Source of the DNA: Rhopalosiphum padi
Lineage: Eukaryota > Arthropoda > Insecta > Hemiptera > Aphididae
NCBI RefSeq assembly: GCF_020882245.1
Contig: NC_083597.1
Location: 23,600,652 to 23,664,651, forward strand
Length of the DNA stretch: 64,000 nt
Direction: 5' to 3'
Under the pieces are notes generated by a model. That model ran no database searches, was not told the DNA's origin, and was given only the letters and a program-made list of their open reading frames with translations. The number at the start of each line of letters is the position of its first letter. Positions within the stretch are counted from its first letter, which is position 1. Below, in pieces: positions 40,501 to 53,388 of the stretch. The position numbers and the translations under genes were made by a program.

Positions 40501-43500
40501 ACTTATAATTATTAAATTGTTTAAAATATATATTCAATAAGGAATGACTGCGGAATTAAGTACAAACAAAAAATGTTAAACATTTTTCTATGTGCCATCA
40601 GTGTGTCTTAAATTTAAAAATACCAATAGAAATATTATTGTTTGAGTTATATTTCCAAAAAATTATAAAAACGTACCTACATAGATCAAATTATTATTAT
40701 TTAATAGAGCATTATAGACATGATTTATGTTTTTGATTGACTTTATAACAATGTATTTTTTTATGACCTGAAGATATTATTTGTGCTAGAAAAAAATATT
40801 GTGATAAGTTAGAAAAAAAATGCAACTTATTTTATTATTAAAGATTTATACGATTTATATATTTTTATTGACAATACTAGCCACTAGGAAATATAATATA
40901 TAGTTTCTCATGTGTTTTTACTGCAGAAACCTTAGAATCTCAAACATAAAAACGCGTGATGAAATATCATTTAAGTGTTATTCTGCTGTAATTTAAAAAT
41001 TATTTTACATATTATTATAGCAATATTATTATTTTTACATTACACAATGATGAAATTTTCAAAATATTTAGATATATATTAAAATTATTTATATCATGGA
41101 CGATGAACCTACTCAACCCAGTCTTAACTAGAGCCAACAACTAGAAAGCTGGAAATATTATATGAAATAATATTATAATAACTACTTAATTATAATTTGT
41201 GTTATTTATTGTTATCAATAATTATTTCAGCCTACGACTTACAGTACTATTAATAAGAAAATAAAAATATAGCCTAACAGACAGTCTTCGTTTGCAAAAT
41301 TGTTTTTCGTAAGTAATGATTTGTCATTTAATCCAAATTTTAAACACTCATTACATTGATCTACTCAATGACGAAGTACAATATTGGCATCTACTGGCTA
41401 CTACAATATAGCGAGTTAACTGTTCTTTTTCACATTATATTTTAGTTAAAATGAAATAGGTTTTCAAATATTCAATTATTCAATGAATTCTTATTTTCGT
41501 GCATAAAAATAAGTTTCTAGACTAAATATAATATATTCAAATAATAATAATATAAATCTATGCAATAATTATGTCTAAAAATCTTATCACAACATTATTG
41601 TCTTCGAAAGTTTTATAATATAATATTTAACTATGGAATGACCGCAAAAAAACCTTCATTATACCCACTCAACCACGTTCTAATCGATCTTCATATATAT
41701 ATATATATATATTTTTACGACAGTGTTTTTCTTCTGTGTAGGTTGATAACTGTTTTTCTACTTATTCGTTATAGTGTAGTGGTAGTTTAATTTAGTTTTG
41801 TCCCGGCAGAAAAAAATAAACGGTTACTTTATTACAACTGGGATTCTTTTATATATATATATACGATATTACGATAATATTATTGCTTTTCGTTTTGGTG
41901 TGATGTTGTCGTTTTAATTTTTAAACGCTGGTTTAATGAAAACACGCCAACTTCACAATGACAACAAACACAAAGATAAGACAACAGAAATTATTATTTT
42001 CTTAGACATAAAATACAATGAGATTTATTAGTTATTTTCTGCAGGAGTAGGTATTATACATAATATACATCGTGAATAGTATATTTTTTTATAGCACTAA
42101 GATTTGTCCCATTTATTAGGCCACCTTATTTATTATTAACTTTAAGTCGCAAAATACGATGGCAATGTACAAGAGGTAGGATTTCTCGAACGTATTATCA
42201 GAACATGTTAGGTAATTCACGATTAAACCAATCCACATCATTGGTTTGCATTTAGTTAAATACTATTATTTTATAGTAATAATAAGTATAGAAATGTATA
42301 TATTATTATTATATAATGTAATTATTGTACTATATGTATATTAAATTAATTTCGTTAGTGGTGCTGGTAAATAGCTTACTAGTGTTATATTGAAATACAC
42401 TTGTGGAATTGTAAGACTATTCACTAGTAAGAACATAATAAATTCAAAACAATCATAATTTTATATTCAGTATTTCAAAATCTATTTTTTTTCATAGTTT
42501 TATGTTGAATATAAAATTAATAGTTTTAAATATTTGTTTAAGTTACAAAAAAATAATAAATAACCATCATAAAAATGTTACTAAATATAAGATTATAATA
42601 AAAACACAATATTTTTATTTTATGATTCATGGTTTTGAAGTTCAAAAATGTTTTAAAAATATAATTATTTAATGACATAAAATAATGCTATACAAGTGTT
42701 TAAAGTACACATGAAAATTGAGCGTGAAAAACCACAGTGTTTGAACAAAATCTATTCATTATCAATACATTTTTAAATTTGAAATAAGTATGGCATTTGA
42801 ATTGGAAAAGTAAAGTCAACTCCCAAAGAAGATATAGCATACCAAGGTAAAATACAATTACAGTCAAATCGAAAGCTCTAAGACCTGAATTTTCTAAGTT
42901 ATTCAACAGTTAATATAAAAGTTTATAAAAGTAATAGTTAACTTAACCTTTTTATATTTAAATAAATAACGTGAATTTTAACACTTCGATACATGATTGT
43001 TAGTCGATATTTCAACAAAAAGATGATGGTTTTTCTGTATACTGTTCTAAAATAGTATAGAGTGAGTATACTATAGTCTATAGGTAACAAAAGAATACAA
43101 TATGAATATTAAAACCTGTATCATGCAAAAGAATACATTTTGAAATTTATTTCATTTCCGTTGGTTATTATGTTTAGAACTGACGAAGTGACGAGTGACG
43201 AGTCTAAAGACTGACATAATAAATAGTTCACAATATTTTTAATATAAATGTTATGTTTTTTCTAAATATTGTCTAACTACAATTTAATATCCATTAAATT
43301 GTAAACTGTTAACATGCATTTGTATTTTTTAAGTTAAATATAAAGAAAATTAATAAAGAAAATACAACAAAATCTAAATCAAAATATATAATATAATACT
43401 CTCTACAGTTTTTGTAATAATATTGTTATTGTTGGTTTTGCGCAAATAATACAAAAAACCATAATTAACGATTTTGCGTGAATGCGTCATTTTGTTTATG

Positions 43501-44649
43501 TTGTGCGTGAGTCAGAGAGAAAAAACAAATAGTGTGCTGAAAAGCCTCAAATCCTTTTTTGAAGAATTTAATTTGTGTTGTTTCATATTTACTCCTCTGT
43601 ACTATTACAAAAATCGATTATCCATCTTAATTTTATGTTTTTGTTATCAAATAGCTAATCCTGCACGACGTTACGACTGTTACGAATGTCAAATTAAATA
43701 ATACCAGTGTATTTATCCTGTCTTAAACTCCGTAAACTAAAAATAATTTTAACAAAATAATTCGAGTGATATTGACTTAATAAAAATACAAGTCTAAAAT
43801 TATATACAATTATAGTTTTTAATTATATTTTATGTAACTAATAGTAACAGTGAGCCTCTCTTTAAAATGTAAAAATTGTCTTCAATGTATACATTCTCGA
43901 GTATAGCTATGTAACAAATTTTAGAACCACAGGTGCTCACTCAATAAAATAAATACAGATTTTCTTCAGAAAAAATAAGTTTGAAAAAAAATATAATAGG
44001 TTGAATAATTTTTGCCGAAATATTGCCAAACATATTAATATGTATATAATATATAATAAATAATAAAATAATATACATAAAACTTTTACATCTTACAAAT
44101 AATGTTTTTTAACTATAACAAAATAATTAATACTTATCATTATTCATACTTTTAATATATAAAAATTAAAATTTGTAAAGATTAATATCTAAATTTGAAC
44201 TTAAATAAGTACTTATAATAAAAAAAAAATTGTTATATATATATATTTTAGATGATATTTTAGTTTCAGTACGAACTACTTATGAGAAACTTTGTATTAC
44301 ATTTTCAAGCCTTTGCTATAAAAATTGAACATTTTTGATTGATTTCAAAAAAATTTACGAATTGTTGTGATTTTGACGAATTTATTCAAAATTTGAACTT
44401 AAATGATTATAAAAATAAATTATACCTATGTACTTTACATATATGTATATTATGTATATATATATATAAAAGAGTAACTTATGTATCTTGTACACAATTT
44501 TCAAGGTTTTTAACCATGAAAAAATGTATTTGACATTTACAGAAAAAAAATTGAAAATTTCCAATGTCTATAAATAACTCAAAAAGAGTAGAAATAATTT
44601 TGAATTATTTAATTGATTTTAATTAATGTTTGATACATTTATCATTTAC

Positions 44650-44869
44650 AGAAAATGATCATATAAATTTTGGGTATACCATCTGTAGTTTGGATGCCAT
44701 TGGTAGTCTTTGGTGCCTTTTGGACTGCGGAAAAGCAACTGGTTACACATGGCATAACACTTGGGTAGTTGCGTACGTGATGGTACCCGATTGTCGTCGG
44801 CTTTTGACGTCACCCGGTGGACGAGTATGCGATCGGAAGTTCAATCATTCTTCTGGTCGGTCGCTATAG
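44650..44869 (+). other. GC-richer open segment bounded by an acceptor-like site, unknown
   Basis: After atttacag at 44650 a frame runs to TAG at 44869. Its C-terminal part is rich in W, C and G (WHNTWVVAYVMVPDCRRLL). A second frame over the same DNA is also open for about 24 codons. No family is recognised. It may be a transposon fragment or a non-coding island; codon-level support is lacking. Confidence 0.15.
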
Positions 44870-46112
44870 TCGCTACTGCTCATAAATATGGGCGCCACAT
44901 TATTATTAGGTGATCAGTTATGTTTAGTGTTCACTCAGTTTACGCCTTACCGAAGTGGCTAGTAACGGATCACAAAATCTTTGTTAATAAATTTGTATCA
45001 TAGTTTAAGTAAATTTTTTACTATAATCATTTATACGTTTCATTAAAAACTTTATTCTAGCGATCAATATTAAACGTAGTTTTATTTTTGACTTTAACAA
45101 TATATTAACGTCACATTGAAAATTGAATTATAATAGAAGTTAGTAGCCTTGGTTTTTGGCCGACATTCCCAATTTTATTACTTTAAATGAATATAAAAGT
45201 CCTGACAGGATAACTGAAGTTAAAAGTTCGAAATTTTTTCGGGACAAGTTTCGGAAATATCAAAAATAAGTAATTTGCAAGCCCTAATTGATCAATCTTC
45301 AATTGTTCTAGGTAATAAAAGGCAGATTCAATACGAAATTTTTCTTTATTTTCCAATTTTCTAATTTCATCATTAATAGATACCTCAATGTACAATTCCA
45401 TAAAAGTTTTTTTCAGTTTTCGACTTCTAATCATATAATATTATTTAGTCGTACGATACAACTACAGGTGACTACAATTTTTAAATTGAAATATCGAGTT
45501 TATTTTCTGCAGTTTTGTTGTGAGAAATATTAATATTTTTTCATTTGTGATAATTTATCAGATTCATGAAAAACTCAATAAAATAAACTATCAAATGGAA
45601 AAAAATTTATTGCAACAGCATACCTATTATACTGTTATTAGTTATTGCGAAACAAAACATGCTGTTGCTTTTTCTTTGATTTCGTTAATTTTTATTATTT
45701 ATTTTTATTTTGAAATTTACAATAAATACAATTATTCATACAAAAAAAAGTATACAATGAATATTATGTAATTTATTTTTTAATATTGATTTAGTAACTT
45801 ATTATTATAAAAACATTTTGGGGTTTACAATAAAGAGGTTTCTGATAGAAAAACATTATTTAATGTGAAGTTTGCTGTCCCAATGTTCTGTACTTCTGTT
45901 TATTATGAATATGCCTCGTTGAATTTTGTTAATAAATATGATCTTATATTGTCTTTATTAAAGCTGTTCATGAGTCACGACTTTTTTTTAAATTAGGCGA
46001 GTGAATATTTTTATACTTTAGTTATGAAATTTTATAAAAACGTTCGTTCGAAAGCTAATTTTATATGACTGCGCTATCTACCGTCAATAATAGTTCAGCT
46101 GTCAAGTTATTC

Positions 46113-46589
46113 TGTACGTAGTAAAGTTATGTGCTTTATCACGGGAACGTCGCGCGTCGGGGACCAGTATAAATATAATTGTATGTTGTAAAACAAATGT
46201 CACCAGCATTATAATTCGTCACATAGATAGTGTTGAACATTTAAATTAAATAAAAAAAAATGTTAAAAGTGTTCAATTTGTTATGAAAATGTACTAACTT
46301 ACATACATTGAAATGAATTATAATTTATAATAATAATCGATCAAAGGCACAGGGTGGGACGGGAAGACAACGTCGCCTGATCGTAAGCCCGCGTAAAGCA
46401 TAATTGTGTATTCTCTTTTATGTCGTCAACACCTGACATAGTGACATTTAACAACTAGCTATTGTACACCGTTGTTTATTATCAATAAAAAATACATCGA
46501 ACAAATAGTGAAATTCGTGTTGTTCTTTTATACTGACCGGCTCATCGCGGACTCACCGAGCACCTACCGCCGTAGCCGTGTCAATACAA
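46113..46589 (+). mobile_element. Probable LTR (solo or 5' LTR), BEL/Pao- or Gypsy-like
   Basis: The segment starts tgtacgtag and ends caatacaaca, consistent with TG...CA termini. It holds a TATA-like agtataaatataatt near 46168 and a poly(A)-signal-like caataaaaaa near 46483, the promoter-then-poly(A) order of an LTR. Immediately after the proposed end comes actgtgaacccgacgatgat, close to the GGTGACCCCGACG-type leader that follows the LTR in many insect retroelements. A short frame starting MMVDILKNVIVEIPESINDN follows and stops within about 45 codons. No second LTR or pol gene is present, so it is a remnant. The 5' limit is approximate. Confidence 0.4.
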
Positions 46590-47717
46590 CAACTGTGAAC
46601 CCGACGATGATGAACATATGATGGTTGATATTTTGAAAAATGTAATTGTAGAAATCCCAGAATCAATAAATGATAATTTATGCACACAGAATCAAAACCA
46701 CCACAAGACTCATCCAAAGATTCAGATTAAATTTCTTCTTTAATTGTCCAGTTAAACCATCATTAGAAACATATAGTTCACAAAATGTCTATGAAAAAAT
46801 TTTTTTATAAATTATTGGTCAAAATTATATTATAATTTATAATATAAATTAATTGGCCTGTAGTCTGTACGTCGTCGGTTGTTTTGGTGGAATCGATAAA
46901 TCCCCGTCAAGACAATAAGTAACGATAAAAACAATTATCCCCGTGACCCCGCATTGTACTTAATCATAGTTACGGCGGCGAGAATAAAATATGAATTTAA
47001 TAGTATTGTTAGCTTGTATCACCATCTACCGGGAGTCTCATAGTTCGATGCCGAAAAATCGTCCAGTGTGCAATCTATTTAGTATTTATAATCAATAATA
47101 GTAAAAATCAATTATGTGTATCGCATTACTCGGCTTGTCCGACGCATTATTGTACAGACAAGTTTACTACATTTATACGTAGAGCAACACATGATAATAA
47201 TTAATAATATATATTATAATGTCTAATCGAAGTGTTTTAACATACTATCTGCAGCTGATTTAATTTGACACTCAGTGTAGGTAGTATACCATTAGCCGAG
47301 AACATAATGATATATAGCTGACATGCTGAATGGATATTTTTAGTTAAAAGTCTTTGAAAAAGATTATTAGGTACAAATAATAATGTTCTTTTTTGTTAGA
47401 AGATTATAATCGTTTAAAAGTTTAATAAGCATTGAAAAATAAATGATAATATCATAAACATAACTAAAAATTAGTTAGTATTGAATTTTGATTGATTGAC
47501 GAATGTATTGGTACACTTAAAATCATATATAGTTTTGATGCGTAAAATGTGTAGGTGTAGCCACCTTACAATTCACCATTCGTCTTGGTATGTAATTTGT
47601 ATTTCCACCACAATCATCACATATAATATACAGGTCGTTCGTAAGTCGATCTTGTATTCTTGTATGTTATCGTCAAACAGGACGACTGCGACACACGGAG
47701 AAAATGCTGCAATTAGT
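46590..47717. other. Non-coding stretch after the putative LTR
   Basis: Possible retroelement leader for the first hundred or so bases, then AT-rich DNA with scattered CpG-richer bits (46.86-47.07 kb). No pol-type reading frame, RNA gene or recognisable exon. Confidence 0.35.
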
Positions 47718-47898
47718 CAGTGGCGTCTTATCAATTTTTTTTTTTAATATGCGTGGCGTATAAAGCAGGTCACTTTAAGCACAAGCTACTATCAATTTTT
47801 CAGGCCAATCAAATTATAAAGTTAGCCAAATTACTACAATATTGGATTTTAAATACGCAAATGTATAGGTACCCTAAGCAATTCAAATGACGCCACTG
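47718..47898. mobile_element. 181-bp hAT-type MITE
   Basis: It begins cagtggcgt and ends acgccactg, a perfect 9-bp terminal inverted repeat of the hAT CAGTGGCG type. The flanking 8-mers caattagt (47710-47717) and caataagt (47899-47906) match at 7 of 8 bases. The interior is non-coding. Its termini share the first 8 bases with the element at 20310, so the same transposase class could have moved both, but the interiors differ. Confidence 0.75.
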
Positions 47899-47913
47899 CA
47901 ATAAGTAAGCTAC

Positions 47914-48186
47914 TTATGTCTTATAGCTTCTTATGGTATACCATTGTCCATTTGCGATTTGGATCGACTTCTTTATCGGTCGCCGTATTATTTTCATGCG
48001 TCCCCGATTGCGTTTGGCCGTTCGTAGCATCCGCCCGTGTCGCGACGCGTACACCGGACCGTTTTTATATTGACGTGCGTCCGAGTGTGCCGCCGCTTCA
48101 TGGCAATCTATACTCGGTGTTAAACGCTTCAGTACGTGTTTAATATTTTTATCATTGTTGTCCGGCTTCTTCGCCGGTTGTTCCAT
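47914..48186 (-). other. GC-rich island with a 90-codon open frame, unknown
   Basis: This patch is conspicuously GC- and CpG-rich for the window. The minus-strand frame starts MEQPAKKPDNNDKNIKHVLK and is very basic. A 75-codon plus-strand frame covers most of the same DNA, and a second minus-strand frame is open for about 45 codons. Mutual overlap suggests composition-driven openness. It may be a promoter-type island, the remains of a coding element, or a first exon of an unrecognised gene. No function is proposed. Confidence 0.2.
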
Positions 48187-49915
48187 CGTTGCACGCCAAC
48201 TTCTCTACAGTTAGTCGTTACTTTTGTACGTACAATACAGTATAGTTAAACCACCTAAATGTTTGAGGCCTCTGATTATGTAAATTAATCATCTGTTCTC
48301 TATTAAAATTACTGTTAGGAGAAGCGCTTCACGCTTAACAAAAATCCAAAAAGTCCATAACATTCTAATATCCAATTATTCTTCAGATGTAGACTGGAGT
48401 ATGTAGGTACTACCAATACTACCATGCTGGACGTTTTCCTTGGACAAATTGTAAATAACCACATCAGTTTCTTTAAATTATACATTTCAGTGTTTCATAA
48501 TAAAATATAGTATATACATATACATATACAACAATGTACGAAAATTGAAAATCATTTTTTTTTCGTTTTGTTTTCATAAAACAAATAAGAATTTTTCCAT
48601 AATATGCACAGGTATGAATGCGTAATTTTACGAGCTTTAAAATTTATAATAGATCATAATTCATAGTTTGAAGTGATGTAAATATTTTACAAAAAATGCA
48701 AAAAAACATGAATAATCCCTATACTACGCTGGTTAAAGTAGCTACCTTAGCTGCTTACGCAGCGCTACCTATAGCCCGTCCGTTTAATCGTGCGACTCAT
48801 TTCAGTATGTTTTTTCATGCAAGCGGCCGTATGAGTGTGATCTCATTATTCTAGACTACATGGTAGGTAGGTACTTTAAACACTTTTTCGATTTCTGACA
48901 TTTTTGTCACTTGTTGGGTCCGTATCATTTTTTGGACGACTGCCACCTACCCTTCTCTGCCACTGATACAGAGTAGATAAGATAATAATATTTATTATCA
49001 TGAATAGAATCATAACCATGTTATATTCTGTACCATAACCATGACCATTGGACGGGTTCCAACTGTACCCATCCCATTTAAGATAGTACTATCTTAGTCC
49101 GTGATCATAACTAATTTTATTCCCGCTTAATTCATTAATTTTTTTTCATCAAAATATTATCTAATATCAAAATACAAAACCTAATTTTAAATAAAAATTT
49201 ATTATTTTAAAATATATTTCCTTATCTGTTTTAATCATTATTTAATCTTAATTTTTATTAGTTTATCACGCATTTTAACAAGTACATTATTGAACAAAAT
49301 CTTAAAATAGAATATTGTGGAATGTGGATGTAGATTGTTATATTGTTTTCTGTTAAATAATAGTAGTTATTAGTTAACACAGAATATAATTGTAATTCGT
49401 TGTACATTTATATTCATAATCATAATAACGTATTGATCGTTATTGAACTTGGTGAACCAAGCATTTCGGAGTGTTTAAGATTAAGTTCAGTCAAGCTAAT
49501 CCTGAAATTTCATGTAAATTGAAGAACAATACAACATCTGACGATCAACAAAGTAAAGTTCACGATTAAAAATATCTTTAATCGTGGTAGAGTTGAAATA
49601 TTTGACTTTTCACAAAAGATAAAAATTATTTTTAAGTAAAATGGTATCTATCTGGAAAAAATTTTTTCGGGGACCTTGTGTCATATATCTTTGTCAGTTG
49701 TTACAGTACAAATGTACAATTTGAATTTATTATTTATTGTTTATACTTTTTATAATGAAAATCCCAAAAAGTTTTTCATGTACTATGATTGATTAAATTT
49801 CTGTTTGTCTACCAACAGAGCTTCTCTTATAATTATGATATTTAATTGGTTGATATTATGGTACACTTGATATTCTTCATAATATATGTAAAAAAAAAAT
49901 TATATTTGTTTATTT
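48187..49915. other. AT-rich intergenic DNA
   Basis: No gene recognised. A cttctctgccactg end near 48953-48966 resembles a hAT terminus without an identifiable partner. The remainder is AT-rich with homopolymer runs. Confidence 0.4.
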
Positions 49916-49923
49916 ACTATTGT

Positions 49924-50214
49924 CGGATGGGTTTAGGTATGTGGTAGCCCCTGGTCGGAATGCATTATGGGAGCCCCTTATAAACAAAGAAATAGATTTA
50001 TTTTTTTACTTATTAAATAACATTTATTATCGTATTTAGTAGTAACAATTAACTACTTATTTAATAATAAATAATTATTAAAACAATCAAATCAAGTATA
50101 ACTAGTATAAGTAATATCACCATAATATTTTTCCTGTATCATAATTTAAATATCATAAAATTAGGGGGGGGCCTATGCTGCAGCCCACTCTGCCCTCCCC
50201 TAAATCCGGCCCTG
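49924..50214. mobile_element. Decayed hAT-like element upstream of the FAM178-like gene
   Basis: The right end, ctaaatccggccctg at 50200-50214, is the reverse complement of the widespread hAT terminus CAGGGCCGGATTTAG. The left end cggatgggtttagg fits a decayed version of it lacking the first bases. The flanking 8-mers actattgt (49916-49923) and attattgt (50215-50222) match at 7 of 8. The interior is AT-rich and non-coding. Confidence 0.45.
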
Positions 50215-50363
50215 ATTATTGTTGATTTCTTATAGCTGGTTAATTATTTGTTTATTTGATAACTTTTATTATAGTAGGTAACCTAATAATTCTAATATTA
50301 TATGATTGCACAATGTTTTAAAATGCATGTTTAAGTAATATTTATTTTATTTTTATTTTTTAG

Positions 50364-52051
50364 AATGCCTAAAACAAAGAATGTTTCTATGAATGATAAA
50401 AAACAATGCACATCAAAAAAAATTGTGTCTAAAAGACAGAGAAGATCTGTTTTTAAATTTGATATACAAAAAATTCTGAAAGAGAGACGCTCTGAAGGAA
50501 AGCTTTTGAAACAAAGTGCAGAACTTGATGAAGAGATGAAAGTTATTGATGACTTGTATCAAGAAAAAGTAAACCAAACTATTGATTTTGAAGACAGCGA
50601 TAAACTTCCTCTTGTATTAATGAATGAGGATAATGTTATGATTGACCACTCTAATTATAATATACCCCTTAAAGAAAATTCAGATACTGATTCATTATGT
50701 TTACAACGCTTACAAATTATGTCGATTGAGCAAAATGAACTTAAAGCTAACATTCATTTTAATCATTTAATGAAAGCAAAATGGTCACCAGATTTTGATG
50801 TATGTTTTGAAAATAATAAATTCTATTCATATTATCTATTTAATAAATATAACTTTTTGCTTAAAAATAACCATTATTAAAACATAAATAAATAATGTTT
50901 TTCAGGATGTTCAAAATATTTTATGCAAATGGGGAGCTGATTTGGATACTCCAAGTAGTGGTCCATCATTAAAATGTCAAAACATTGGGCGGCATAATTT
51001 TGAATTAGTAATAAATTTCATATCTTACAATATACTGAAAAATAATAAGAAATTTAGTGTTGCCGAGTTACTAACGATAGCCAAGTATATTGTTACAATA
51101 TCTTTTGATCATCTGTGTGGACAAATGATAAATGTGATTAAAAGATTGTTTAGTGTTTGTATTGAAACAGCATTAGAAGAAGACAATGATACCGCTATTA
51201 TGACATTTACTCAAGAATTGTATTCAAAATACAATAAAGATGATTTATTAAATATGGTGGTAGATTTATTTTTACCTCTGACAGGACAAATAATGAAAAA
51301 AATGTATACTTACTTAACGTACAAACTATACAAGTCACTTTTAGGAAAAACTGATGATACGATTGCATTTCCATCTAGCATAAAAGATTGGTATGTATCA
51401 TTTATGATAACATTTTATAATAAAAGCTTTAGATTCTTCACCCAACTAGTGTCTATAAAACTAATTGCTCTTAAAAATATATTTGCATGTATTATTATTA
51501 ACAAACAGCTTATAAAAACTGTTGCAATAATAATTGCTAATCAAAATAATAAACTTAATCTATCGTTTATACTTTGATATACATAATATATTTAGGAAGA
51601 AGTACTCATAATCCCACCATTATTCAAATGTATGAAATATATATATATTTTGTTAAAATATGAGTAAAAAAGTAATGAAGTTGTACTTTATTTATTATTT
51701 TTTATAATTGATGTAAAACTTTTTAATAATAATCATAAGGTATTGATCTTAAAAAAAATTTTGTTCAGGTTTGTACAAGATTTGGTGGATAAGAATTATT
51801 TCAAAAATAATCCAAAAACAGTATTATTTAGTGTTATTCAATTATTAGAACATGTTGTGATTATATTTGATTTATACCAAGAAGAAGAAGAACTGTATAA
51901 AATGTATGATTTTCTGAATGCCGCAGTTAAACCAACCGGACTGATAGATTCTCTAAGACTCATTAATATTTTGGACCAATGGAGGTTGCGGTTATTCCGT
52001 TTACATGTCAACCGCAAAACTAGTTGTAATAATGACACTACTAATGAATAA
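50364..52051 (+). CDS. FAM178/SLF2-like protein (CANIN-domain family), tentative
   Basis: Exons 50364-50799 (ATG at 50365), 50906-51390 and 51769-52051, with GTATGT donors, clean AG acceptors and matching phases, encode 400 residues ending at TAA. Residues 18-27 (KKIVSKRQRR) form a basic, nuclear-localisation-like patch. Residues about 28-72 contain FKFDIQKILKERRSEGKLLK and more heptad-like charged sequence, a likely coiled coil. The rest is helical and leucine-rich, with ILCKWGADLDTPSSGPSL and a C-terminal LINILDQWRLRLFRL. This layout resembles the conserved C-terminal part of SLF2/FAM178A, which links SMC5/6 to damaged DNA. The match is by recollected pattern, not alignment. Human SLF2 is far longer (over 1,100 residues). 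The acceptor one base before the ATG implies an upstream exon, non-coding or coding, not found here. Confidence 0.6.
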
Positions 52052-52294
52052 GTATAAATTAATTTATAAGTAAATCTTAAATATTGTTAATTCTTTTTAA
52101 AATTTATTTTTTATATTTAAAATACAATACATGTTATTAAAATATGGGTGCATTTATTTTTAATATTTTAATGTTACTTTGATTTTAAATTGTATATGTT
52201 ATAATTTGTATAAAATAATTATAATTAATCTTCACACTGTATTATTCAACTTGCAATACTTTGGACAGAAAATTAAAAATTAATAACTACAAAA

Positions 52295-52307
52295 AATAAA
52301 AAATAAA
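52295..52307 (+). terminator. Candidate poly(A) signals of the FAM178/SLF2-like gene
   Basis: Overlapping AATAAA hexamers at 52295 and 52302 lie about 245 bases after the stop. In DNA this AT-rich they are only suggestive. Confidence 0.3.
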
Positions 52308-53233
52308 TGTTTAAATTTATCTGATTTATTTTTATATCAATACGGATTAATTTTTTGAAGGTTGAGAACCACTCATCTAATTGGTTGTAGAAAATCACAA
52401 TAATAATATTCTGTTGTGGTAAAAATTATTTAATAGTTAAGAGTTTAATAATATTCACCATTCAGTAAACAGATTCAAAAACTTAAATGTAACAAAGCAA
52501 TGGCTAGCATGAAAATTAAATTTAACTCAACTAATTTACATATTAAGAATATCTCAAAAAATTACTCTTGGCTAGATTTGTGAAGTAGTTCTAAATGCCC
52601 AATAAAAATTCAAAAAAAAAAATTATATTTTATTAATACCAACATCTTTGTTGGTTGTTTTGTAAGTAGGTAACATAAATATTAAAAAATACAACAATCA
52701 ATTAGTAATATTTAAGTATAATATGTTTATTATTTATATCAAACATTTACAACTCAATTTATTTATATCATGAACCTCAATTTTACAAAGGTCGTTGGCA
52801 CCAAGAACGATATTTTGTATTTCGAAGTATTAGCTATAGGATTCTTATTATATTTATCAAATTTATAGTATTAATTTAAAGTATAAAAAAACGAAATGAT
52901 ACAATTGCACTATGTTTCAATTATGTATTTAATCATACAAATTGTTAAGTTACTGTGGAATAAAATTATAAAAAATTGTCTGTATCTTTTCCTAGTGGCA
53001 CTGTGGTCAATCCTTGTAGAAACATCCTAGTATATAATTTTGTAATTTTGTCCAATTTATTATTTAAAAGTTATCACATTTGTCATACATATAATAAATA
53101 ATAATACAAATTACAAATATGATATTTTATAACATAGCAAATAGAAAAAAAATTAACTCATTGATATGAAAAGTTAATATTTTAATTTTAAATATAATAA
53201 ATGCAAATCATTTCATTTTTCCTTATTATTTAA
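52308..53233. other. AT-rich spacer between two convergent genes
   Basis: The 3' flanks of the FAM178/SLF2-like gene (+) and the TRAFD1-like gene (-) meet here. No ORF, RNA gene or element is recognised. Poly(A)-like signals on both strands border it. Confidence 0.5.
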
Positions 53234-53248
53234 TTTATTTCCTTTATT
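53234..53248 (-). terminator. Candidate poly(A) signals of the TRAFD1-like gene
   Basis: Two TTTATT hexamers on the plus strand (AATAAA on the minus strand), at 53234-53239 and 53243-53248, lie about 140-155 bases past the stop codon. Confidence 0.45.
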
Positions 53249-53388
53249 TTTATAAAAAGCAAATTATTAGGATATGTTAAAAACAAGTTAAGAAAAAACT
53301 TTTAATACTTAAGATTATATAAATTTCACTAGTTATAGTCTTCTTAAAAATATAAACAGCAATTAAAATAAAGGAATCTGAGTACCAT

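Larger units (their letters stand above)
35346..46112. other. Long intergenic or non-coding stretch downstream of the GT25 gene
   Basis: About 10.8 kb without a convincing gene. It contains the GT25 3' UTR to about 36.0 kb, microsatellites (ATT at about 35376, AT at about 41695), repeat-like tracts with acgcaatttacctac and gcaatttacgta motifs at 39.45-39.55 kb, and AT-rich repeat DNA at 44.1-44.6 kb. Two small open segments with splice-like borders (37.35 and 44.65 kb) are listed separately. The other open frames are AT-driven. Confidence 0.5.

Noticed and set aside
51838..52038. 66-codon minus-strand frame
   Set aside because: Antisense shadow of the last exon of the FAM178/SLF2-like gene.
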